DNA of 64,000 nucleotides from Apus apus (Eukaryota > Chordata > Aves > Apodiformes > Apodidae), in assembly GCF_020740795.1 (NCBI RefSeq), contig NC_067312.1:35378905-35442904 (forward strand), in the 5' to 3' direction. The position numbers were made by a program, and so were the translations under genes. Positions 49,877-59,621 of the stretch are shown one piece after another. Under the pieces are notes generated by a model, which saw nothing but the letters and a program-made list of their open reading frames with translations, did not search any database and was not told where the DNA came from. How positions within the stretch are numbered: position 1 is the first letter of the stretch; every line of letters starts with the position of its first letter.

Positions 49877-52800
49877 TCTGTAATTGAAAGTAGTGAGGAA
49901 AATTGAAGTTGTCTTCCATGATGGAAAGATGAGACACTGAGTGTGAACTGTTTGGAAATGAGGGAATTTTTATTTTGTTACCAGCTTCCCTAGGCATCTC
50001 ATGCCATGATCGCTCTTGTAAGCTGAGAGTAGCACAGACACACAGTGTATGGATCTGAGTATCTGCTGGTAACCAGAAAATGGCTGAGGGACAAAGTTAT
50101 TTGACTGGCATTTTATTACATTAAAGAATGTGTCCTAATGTTTTGTGTGTTCTCTGTGCTGACTAGAGGAGTGGCTAGCTCTTTGAATAGTGATGTAAAT
50201 GGAGAGTGCTGGAGGGGAATATTGACATTGTCAGTGTAAGTGTATTATTGTTCAATAATATTTTCCATTTAAACCTAGCATCCTTGCAATGGAATAAAAA
50301 GTTAATAACACTTTGCTATTTGGACATGGCATTTTTAGGGTACAGAGAACACAGCTGCCATTTCTTATGCTTGCTATTCCTTCACCTTCTTGTTATTAAT
50401 AGCTTGGAAGCAGAAATACTTGGGAATTTGCAGTCAGATAAACGCTTATTCTTGCAAGGACTCACCAAGGAAATAGGAGGTCTCTGCAATGCTTTGCTTC
50501 TCTTTGCACTTCTGGGTATAAATGAATGAACTTCACAACTACATCTCTACATCTTGAAATTAAAAGATCACTTTTTCAGTGTAAATTAACCATTTCTAGA
50601 TGCATGTTACTGGAGAAAGATTTGTTACAGTTTCAGCCAGAGACCTTGGTTCTGGCTCCTGCTTAAACAGTGATTGCTATTGGTCTAACTGTTGGGTGCT
50701 AAAAGAAGAACATCTGTGACTGCAAGTGTAAGATGGCTCAGGTTAGTCTTGGATCTGGAGATTCCCTGGCTGGGTTTGTGACTGATTTCCCTGCTACAGA
50801 GGTAGAGAGTAGGAAGGAGCTGTCATAAGTAGATCAGAGTTGAATAGTTCTGTCCACCCCTTAAAAAATAAAAATGTACCTTTTAATTTGGTGGTTGGCT
50901 CAAACAGGGATGAATCCTGGACAATGAAAGTAGAAAAAAAAATCCATTGTTTTTTGAAGAGACATAAGTAATTAAATTCTTGAATACTTCTTAATTCTTA
51001 AATGCTTAGAAGGATTTGTCACTGTCTTCATCTCCAAATAGTTAAATAGACTGTTGATGCTGTGTCAGCAGCACTAATTAACACATTGTCTCCTACTAAG
51101 ACTCTTTTGAACTCATTGTTCAAAGAATTGCATTGGTTGTTTGCATCAGTCTGTTTTTAGGTTGTAGAGCAGCATGTCAGCCTAAGAGTTTTAGCAGTTG
51201 TTAGAAAAATTGTAATGGTGGCCCCTTTGATGCCTATTAATACCGGTGCCTCTTGTCTTGCCCTGTGAGCACCCCCATTTGCCTGCATTTGGTGTGATGT
51301 GGGGTTGCTTGGGCAGGGGCTGATCACTGGGACACAGTGCTGCATCCCCCCACAGAGAGGACTCCCACATGCTGTGGGAGCCATCTGGGTTGAACCCCAA
51401 GCCCCTGGCAGGCGACTGAGAGCTGCTCGGTGACTTCCACGCAGCATCGGGACAGCATCGGGTCAGGCCCTGATATAACTAACTTCAGTCACCATCAATT
51501 ACAAGCGCTTAGGGAGGAGGGGGGCAGGGGAGGAGTGCTTTACCCTGCGTCTGGCCTTTTCCAGTCAATGTAAGAGTATTACAGTATTACAGTGCTTACG
51601 TAAGGCCACTGCTGCAGTGTCATGGGGGGCAAGGACAGCAGATCTTGTGCCAGGGGTGGCATGATCAGAGAAATTACAGCTTACGAGCCCTTGTTGGGCA
51701 GTCTTGCCTTCTGCCCTCCCAGACTGATTTGCTGCCAGCTGAGAAAGCGAGACAAGCTCCTGTTATTCTCTCAGTTGGCCTGATAGGAAGCAAGGCTGCC
51801 TTTAGTCGGGGGGTATGATAAGCTGTCTGTGGCTTAGATGCAGGATACGTGATGTCCCTCAGGCATAGGCCAGCAGCTCCGCTGGGCCTGTGTTGTGCCC
51901 TGACACATGTGTAGCCTGATATTTAGAAACAGCTCTTCCATTTCATGCCGTCTTTTGTCAAAGTGTTAAAGACAATGCTTAAGTAGCCAAGGTATCTAGA
52001 ATAAAGTTCTTTTTTTGGTAATTATTTTTTATTTACAGTCCTGCATACTTGGAAAGTTTGCACTGTCTGGAATATAGTCACCAAGATGATTCCATGAAAT
52101 AGTTGTTCTAAATGTTTTGCTATTTTTAAACTTTCATGTACATTGGTGAGACGTGGGTTTTGTATGAAATGGCTCAATTTCTGTCTGCTGATACGCTATA
52201 TATTAATAATTTCAATTACAATTTTAAAATATTGAAGAGCATTGTTGTGACCGAAAGCTGACATGATATTCCAGTAATAGAGACTCTTGAATTCTTGGAT
52301 ATTTGACTTGAAGATTATAATTAAAATTTAACCTTGAAAGGATTTTTAAAGTGTCTTCTTTGTGCTTTATAAGCACTGCTGTTTGACATTTGAAGTCTTT
52401 TTAGTGTTAGTGAACATAAATCAGAAAGCTGCCTGTATTTGTGAACTTATTATGTCTTCTGTAGTTCATATATCTTACTTTACTAAACGCTGTCTTTTAA
52501 GGCAACTTCAGTATTTTTTTAAAGTGTCAAAGGCTGCTTATAAGACTTTTAATTAAAAGAATGAGAACAACTGGCATTAAAAGATTCTTACTGCGGGCTA
52601 TTATACTACTTGAATGCTGTTCAAAGACATTTTTCCTGCAATAAACTTGTATTTGGAAGCTCTTATTTTTCCTGTATATTTTTTTCTCCAACTTTGTATC
52701 TACTGGCTTATGATTGTAGCCCTAATGGCAAAATACTATGTTTCTGAAGTACACAACTTGCGACCATTGTATCTTATGACATAACACTAGTGTAATGACA

Positions 52801-55800
52801 GTGCAAAGCAAGGAATTGTGCTTATCAGCCTTGACAACGTCCCTTTAAATCTGTGGGCTCTTGCTGTTTGCCTTGAGTAATTTCTCATGGTTCCTAATCT
52901 ACTAAAAAATGGTACTTCAAAGACAGATACCAGTGTGAATACTGTGAAAGATCAAGGAATCTGAGAATATGCTACTATAACACAACCAGTAAACCATAAT
53001 ACAGCAAATGTTACTTTCTCCCAGGATTTTTTCCACGGCAGTTGTAAGCAGGGATAGAGCTGTGGCTCTTCTGTAACTGCCTATAGACGGTGAATAAGGT
53101 TTCAAAAGCATTCAGATCTTGTAGAAATTATTTTCATTATTTTTTGTCAGATGAGCTTTCAATAGCTGTAATACTAATGTGCCTAGTTTTAAATGGTTGT
53201 GATTTACTTATCTTTGAAGCTTGCCTGTGAGCTTTCCCTGGTGTGAATTTGACTGCTTATCTATCATGAATATGCTTGCTTCTGTATGAAAGAGGATGTC
53301 CCTATGTTGAAAACTTCTGTTATGCAGATGCTGTTAAACACTTTGTTTTTCCTGGGAAATGCCAGTAGACCTTAAACATGAAAAATAAGAACTTAAGGTA
53401 AGAAATAATTATCATACTGTAATTTAACTGATTCCAGTTAATAATGGATAGATTATTTGTTTCCATTTCTGAATATACTGAAACTTCGCAAGTCACAATT
53501 GTACTGAAATTATATTCTAACTTGTCATGGATTGTCTTATGGCACTCTGATTCTTAAAATTTTGACCTATTAATTGGTGATTTGAATACAAGCCATCAAT
53601 GTTCAAGCATGTATGTACCTGGTTTACAGATGGAATGTTCCAAATGCAACTGTTGTGACTGCATGAAGAAATAAAAAGATGAGTAAGTGGCGAAGATGTG
53701 AAAACTCTTCAAGAAGAAGCTCAAGTTTTCATAAAAAGTTCTGTCCATGTAGAGAAAGATTCCGTCACTTAGGCTTTGATCATGCAAGGAAATTTTACAA
53801 GGCATGATTCAGATTTCAGTTTAAAAAAAATTAGGTGTGTCCCATTTTAGTTTTAGTCAGTCACTCCAAAGTTTCTTGATACTTTCTACAAATAAATGCA
53901 TCAAACTGCAGTTTGATGCTCTTGCAACAGTATTGGTCAGTTTCCTCTCCCTGCCTTGTCAAGAGTTTCTGAGGCATTACCTTTGAAAGGACGAGGCTTA
54001 CACCCTCAAATAGATTCTCAATAAATGAAAACATCTAGTGAAGTTGTGTGTTAGGCACAGGAGGCAAATTTGAGTATCAGTGAACACATTTGACCATAAG
54101 CTGTCTGAAAATATTTCAGCAGAATCTGGTATCCTGTTTACTGTATTCAGATGGAAAAATAACAACAACAAAAAATCACTAAAATCAGGAATTGGCAAGT
54201 GATTATTTTGTACTAGAAACTATGTAGAGATTTTGATTTTAAGCCTATATGAGATCATATCAAACCCTAGGACTTCTACTTTGAATAAGGATTTCTCCAA
54301 ATATCCCATGGAAAATACACCAGACAATCTCTCAGTGCAAGTCAATGTATAACTAATTGAGATTTCTGACAGGAAAGGACTGGATAGAAATTGAAATTGA
54401 AAAAGCTAGAAAATAAAGTACATAGATTGTGATGCTACAGCCACCCTCAAGTAACCCTGCTATTTCCTACGTAATGCATTTATGAGCTAAATAATAGAAA
54501 ATTATACCATCATCTATAACAGTAGTCCCTTCCCAAAGTCATTCCCTCACATGCAGAGGTTTTAGGGAGAAAATGGCAAATCAGTTACGGAGTAAAACAC
54601 AGGAGCTGTATGAAAAATACTTTCAGAAAAGTTGAAAATTACAGATTCCTGTGCTTTTAATCTCTTTAATTTATATTTATGTGGAGTGTTAAGAATAGTA
54701 GTTATTTTTGAGAAAGTATTATCATTGTTTAGAAATTAAATTAGTGGGGTTTTTTTCTCCCTTGGAAAATAGTAGCCTTTTAGAAATATTTCTTTAATGT
54801 CCTAAATAGAAAAAAAAATGGACATAGCAACTGGCTTCAGTAATAGCAGCAGTGCTGGCATTCACTAGCCTAACAGTGGTTATCTCTTTGGAGGAATGAG
54901 TAATCCGCAACCTAAATTGAACCCAGCTGTCTGAGCTTGTTATTTAACTGCTGCAGCTTCTGGAATAAGTATGTGTTCGGCAGAAGCTTCCTGGAGATTA
55001 TCTGTGCCAGTGAATAGGAAATTGTAAAATTCGGATATATGCCTTAGGGCATATATAAAGAAGGATAAACTTTGAAATCCCTGTGGTTAGCTGAAAGCAA
55101 AATCCCTAGAAAACTGGCATTTTAAACGTGCCAAACATCCCTGGTTCTTTGTGTCAACTTGAATGAAAATGGAAAGACACAAATGATGTCCACTCCAATA
55201 GATTTCTATGATTTGTTTTTAAATTAAAGCATAGATTTTGGGGAACACAGGGAAGTGCACATCTTTGCAATAATATTACATTATTTCTAGACTTAAAAGA
55301 TAAAACCACTATATTTGGGTTCTGTTTGTGAGTCTGAGACATCCTTGTGAGAAGGATGGAGTGTAGGAAATAATACCTTGAAAAACTGATGTGCAAATGT
55401 TAATTCTCAATGTAGTCCTTTGTTTTAAAGTACCAATGGAACGTTTGAATTTCTCTTTCTGAGTAAATCTTGATGCCTTTTTCAGTCTTTTCACAAGAAA
55501 TTAGTCCAGTTGCTTCAGTAAGACCTTGCATGACTAAACAAAACTGTGGACATTTTATTTGGTTGAGGACGGGCAGCTCTGAGTTTAAATCAGCTGGTGA
55601 AGTGATGGGAACACGACTTTTCTGACATAATGTTTTACCTACGTTTACTTTTCCTCATTGATGATTTGTATCTGAACACATGCAGACAGCAAATAATGTT
55701 CCTGTCAGCTGTGCTCTCCTATATCATAGCAGCTTCTAAAATAGTATGTCATAGTATTCTTTCAGTGGCTGCCATCCTGTTACTTCTGTACTTTAATTAG

Positions 55801-57330
55801 CCTTTTTTGGGTAAACAAGAAGAGACTGAAAAGAAGATTGACTAGTCCTTTTTTTTACATAGTGGTTTTGATTTACTAGCAGAAGTCCCAAAGTCAGTTT
55901 GTTTCTCCATGCTTACGTCAGCTGTTTTCCAGTACTTGGAAGTAAGTTAATTGTTGGAGCTTGGGTATTTTGAAAGAATGTAGTGTTACTTTTAGTATAG
56001 GATTATTTAAAGTGCCCAAATTTCAGTGATTTGAAGTCTGCCTTTATGCCACAGCCTACCTGTGTCTGTTGCTTTGTGCAGACATGTAATAAAGAAACCC
56101 AGCTAATGAGAAGAACTTCTGTTTAATACTTAATATGATAATCTATGAAGGGCATGCTGCTGACTTTTATGTCCACAGGCAAACCAAATAATCTCTCTTT
56201 TCCATCAGTTTCCCTACTTGGCAAGTTAATGGGATGTCAATCATCCATCTTGGAATCTGGTACTTTAATGTTTTCCACCATGATCCCAAAATGAGTCTTT
56301 TCCACTTTCTGTGGAGAAAACCACAGGCAGAAGAAATACTAATGAGATTCCCACATCACATAATGTAATGTGGTGCTACTGTGAGGCTACCAGAGTGTAT
56401 GCAGTAAGGAGTATCTCTTAGGTAAATAATTTGGATTACTTGCTTACACCGTTAAGTATACCCATCCTAAGCATCTTCATAGCTTCTGTGAACTAAAGAA
56501 GAACCTTTTGGGTTTTTAATATAGAACTCTGAAGTTCTGTGATTTTTTTTTAATAGAGTCTATGAAGGCATGTTCTATCTACGGGTTTTTTATTCAAACA
56601 TGAATCATAGTTGAAAAGCAAGGCAGATGTACACATTTTTATTGCAGAGGTGTGTGGTTTACAGATACATAACATCCTAGCATCATCAGATGTCTTTTCT
56701 AGGCTCCTCTGAGATCCAAACATTCTGCCTTTTAAGGACTTTCCTAAATGTTTGTTTGTATTCAGGACAAGAAGGAACAAGTTCAAAACATTATCAATAT
56801 TCCAAAACAGAGTACTGTGCTGTAGAATAAGAAACATTTTGCCATAGCTACTCGATTAACTGGTAACATGGCTTACTGTACTTTTAAACCAGAGGCTCCA
56901 TCATTTGTTGTGAAATTATTCTTTTTTTCATAGACTAAACCAAAGTGCATTTTAGAGACACTTAGAAGTTTTATCCAGCAAAATAAACAGAGAGATGTGG
57001 AGTTTACTGCTTGGGTGATTGCAATATTTCAACAAATGCAAAATAAATGTAATAAAAAGTTTGAATGCACAGTAAATCATGGTCTCACTCCAAGCTATCA
57101 AGTTTGCTTGTTAGCCACTAAATTAAACAGGCAACAGCTGCTAACTGAAATGCACATAGGTTCACAGTCATTAATTCTTAATGAGTCATTCTGATTATGC
57201 TTACCTTTGTGTTAACCAAAATAAGTATTTCCCCTAGTCACTGCTATATATGAGAATCATCTGCATATCATACAATTTCTTTAGTCTGAATTTCTTGCTA
57301 GAAGACACGTTGTCATGACCTAGTGTCATT
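49877..57330. other. Intronic stretch
   Basis: Mostly AT-rich unique sequence. A GC-richer patch at about 51.2-51.95 kb (including GGGAGGAGGGGGGCAGGGG near 51511) stands out from its surroundings. It could be a regulatory element or an old repeat, and I cannot decide by eye. No exon is recognised. Confidence 0.4.
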
Positions 57331-57975
57331 TCAAGAGGCAAATTCTTGTAAATCATTCTCAGTTGGTAAAGATTTCTTACTTCCACATCTGTTTAGCATC
57401 TTATTCTTTCTGTCAGTCATTTGTTCAATGGCTGAGGTGTGGAACTGATTGGAATCAGAGATTATATCTCCATACTGTTGTGCTTTGAAAGCCACCTCAC
57501 ACGCAGTTGGTCTTGCGTAGTCATCAAAGCATCCCATGAAGGAGAATATATGGGCATGTGCTGCTGGTACAGCATGTGCGAACCTCTGGAACATTTGTGT
57601 GTCACACAGAACATCATCAGGATTTGTAAGACCATTTTTATCATAGATCACCTCTCGCACAGCTATTTTTCTCAAGTATGTGATGGCTTTCTCAAGAGTG
57701 GGTGTTCTGCTCCGGCGCCATTCGATGTCGCCCTTGTGGGGGTATCTCTCTCTCACAGCTGAAAGAAGTCGATCCCACAGGGTGGTAGTTCCCATCATAC
57801 TACTAAGTGCTCCGTCAATACCAGCATCTCTGGCCAGGGATCCCAACTGCTTGGCTTCTCTTTCATCCACATTGTAGATTTCAGCACCACTATCAAAGCA
57901 TCGGAGCAACCAAGGAAGAATTCCCTCACTGTCAGTGCAGGTGAAGTCCTTTCTCATGAGGCACAGCTCCTTCAT
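57331..57975 (-). pseudogene. Gag capsid-like frame of the truncated ERV
   Basis: A 214-codon frame beginning MKELCLMRKD. The hydrophilic, helix-rich sequence includes ILPWLLRCFDSGAEIY (about 19-34), TTLWDRLLSAVRERYP (about 64-79) and TLEKAITYLRKIAVREVIYD (about 93-112). This pattern is what I recall for the capsid N-terminal domain of avian ERVL-type Gag. There is no CCHC zinc knuckle, so nucleocapsid is missing. The same frame is open upstream of its ATG with an Asp-rich run, which suggests it was originally continuous with the N-terminal frame. It overlaps that frame's stop (ATGA) and was probably separated by a one-base indel near 58.0 kb. Assembly function is inferred from family resemblance only. 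Confidence 0.72.
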
Positions 57976-58835
57976 GGAGAAAGGCTGGACAAGGTCATCG
58001 TCATCATCTGATTGAGGAGGGCCTGCTGTTCTAACTGCTTGAGAGTGGTCTGATTTTTATCTGTTTGAAAGGTACCTGCTCTGTCAACTGCTTCCTTAGT
58101 TTCAGCCTCTGTTGTTGCCTGAAGGATCTCTGGTTGTCTCAGATGGGAGGAGCGTTTTGCCTTTGCCTTGCTCCTGGTCACAGGATGAACTAGTTTGATT
58201 TGAAAGGGAGTGGACTTTATCTTTGTAGAAGCAGTTGTTTTTGTAGCAGCACTTGTAGAAGCAGCTGTTTTTGTAGCAGTACGAGTGGTGGTATCAACAG
58301 CAGTGGTGGTGGCAGCAGCAACAATGGCAGCAGCATTGCCTGTGGGGGAGTGGCAGTGAGTGGAGCAACACCTCACCCTACGTATCCACACTACATTGTA
58401 AACATTCAGTAGAAGCATCCATGCTGCAACAGTGCTATTCAGATCAAGAGCTGGGAGATTCAGCTTGAAATAAAATGCAGAGGTAAAACTGAACCTGCTA
58501 CTGCTATTGCCAACATGGACCGTTCTGTTCACTTTAAGATTTTTACTGTAACTATACACATACAGTGCCCCCATAAAGATCAGTGTCATAACCCCTAGGA
58601 TCACTAGGCTGGTAATTATACTGTTGATTATGACTACAGTTCTGTCAATAAACCATAAAATAGTCACAAGAGCAGCCACACAGAGCAGAATGCTCTTGGC
58701 CGCATACCACATGCACAGCTGCGTGTTTGGAAAAAGGTCCAATAGATTCATTGCAGAAAATGTCTGTCCAATTTTCAGTCCCTCTTGAAATTCAGCAGAG
58801 CTGTTGCCCATTGCTATCTGAGGAATTGCTCCCAT
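57972..58835 (-). pseudogene. Gag N-terminal-like frame with three hydrophobic segments
   Basis: The frame opens after a TAA just upstream of 58862. The first ATG is at 58835 (MGAIPQIA...) and a second is at 58811 (MGNSSAEF). The second fits the N-myristoylation pattern (Gly2, small residue at position 6), so I favour it as the Gag-like start. Counting from 58835 (287 residues), hydrophobic stretches lie at about 43-62, 66-94 and 134-151. An Ala/Thr-rich low-complexity stretch follows at about 168-206, then a basic patch (SKAKAKRSSH). Matrix proteins normally bind membranes by myristate and basic residues; several transmembrane-like helices are atypical. It ends in TGA at 57972, overlapping the capsid-like frame by the ATGA arrangement. 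Confidence 0.65.
58200..58335 (-). repeat. Triplet-like Ala/Thr-coding repeat inside the ERV ORF
   Basis: Imperfect GCAGCAACAACAG/AAAACAGCTGCTTC-type units code for the Ala/Thr-rich segment of the gag-like frame. On the + strand the same block reads as Cys/Ser-rich or Ser/Gly-rich ORFs, which are artefacts. Confidence 0.7.
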
Positions 58836-58896
58836 CAGAGGTGGAATTTTGAACACTCCCAATTAGTGAAAATGTATAATCTGGGCTTAAAATCGA

Positions 58897-58914
58897 GCCC
58901 CACGTTTGGCGCCA
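58897..58914 (-). other. Retroviral primer binding site, tRNA-Lys-1,2 type
   Basis: On the minus strand the bases read TGGCGCCAAACGTGGGGC. The standard Lys-1,2 PBS is TGGCGCCCAACGTGGGGC, so 17 of 18 positions match. It lies 8-10 bp downstream of the LTR end. The first candidate gag ATG is only about 60 nt further on. Confidence 0.85.
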
Positions 58915-58921
58915 ATAAATT

Positions 58922-59621
58922 GTTGTCACCATTTGACTCAGATTCAACAACAATGCTCTCGATCCCCTCCCACCCAGGTAGGGAAGGAGAGAGAGAAAAA
59001 GAGAGAGACTTGGCTGGATTGAAAACTAAACTACACAGCTTTAATTAAACCCTAATGATATAAGAAAATATATACAATTATATACAAATATGTTCAGATA
59101 TGTGCAAAAGCCTCTCGTCTCCCCCCACCCCCAGCAACTCCCACAGCATCTCCTGAGCTGCGAACAGTCCTGAAAAATCCCAGAGCTGCTGCTGGAGAGA
59201 GACCAGAGTGATGAGGGTCCAGAGAGCTCGAGCCTGGGGGTCGATGGTGATGGATGGATGGAGTCCTCCCCGGACGCCAGCCATGGAGGGAAGAGAAGGG
59301 AAGAAGAAGCAGGAAGGAAGTTGTCTTCTGTGATCTCTGACCTTCCTCTGAGCTTATGTAGATATATGGAATGGAATATCTCTGGCCAGTTTTGCTGTCT
59401 GTCTAACTCAGCCTCTTACTGGGGTGTCATAGATCTCCCTGTAGTGCCTGAGCCAGCAGAGTAAAGATGTGACCTTGAAGACCCAGCAGTTAGAAAAACA
59501 TTTCACTCTTACCAGTTTTAGCTGGAACACACTGGTCCTAGTTAAAAGAAAGCTTATTGAAGGGAAAAAAAAAAAAATCAGTAAAAGGAAAAGTGGCTTT
59601 ATCCTGGCTCAGACCAGGACA
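58922..59621 (-). mobile_element. 5' LTR of the truncated ERV
   Basis: On the minus strand it runs TGTCCTGGTCTGAGCCAGG to GGTGACAACA (alternatively ending at GTGACA, 58925). It aligns end to end with the solo LTR at 34776-35471. A TATA-like TATATAATTGTATATATT sits at about 59070-59095 on the minus strand, followed by TTAATTAAAGC, then a C/T-rich U5-like tail. Promoter function is inferred. The LTR boundary is supported by the PBS immediately inside it. Confidence 0.9.

Larger units (their letters stand above)
57331..59621 (-). mobile_element. Truncated endogenous retrovirus (5' LTR, PBS, gag-like region)
   Basis: On the minus strand the order is LTR (59621 to 58922), a Lys-type primer binding site (58914-58897), and a gag-like region in two overlapping frames (58835-57972 and 57975-57331). 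Sequence resembling the provirus ends at about 57331. No protease, RT, integrase, env or 3' LTR is present. The arrangement is that of a provirus 5' end, truncated by deletion or by incomplete assembly of the insertion. Two solo LTRs of the same family occur at 8.9 and 34.8 kb. Class assignment is uncertain: the capsid-like frame resembles avian ERVL-type gag as I recall it, while the Lys-1,2-type PBS is typical of spumaviruses and some class II elements. Confidence 0.85.

Noticed and set aside
56940..57194. Possible exon after TTTTTTTCATAG (MEFTAWVIAIFQQMQ frame)
   Set aside because: The acceptor-like sequence is followed by a frame with no similarity to endophilin or any family I know. It is probably chance.
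58200..58412. Cys/Ser-rich + strand ORF resembling a small cysteine-rich protein
   Set aside because: It is the antisense of the Ala/Thr repeat in the ERV gag-like frame; the apparent repeats come from the triplet repeat.
58836..58862. Upstream extension of the gag-like frame to 58862
   Set aside because: The first codon there is TTG, directly after a TAA stop. The first ATG is at 58835, and a better-supported one is at 58811.
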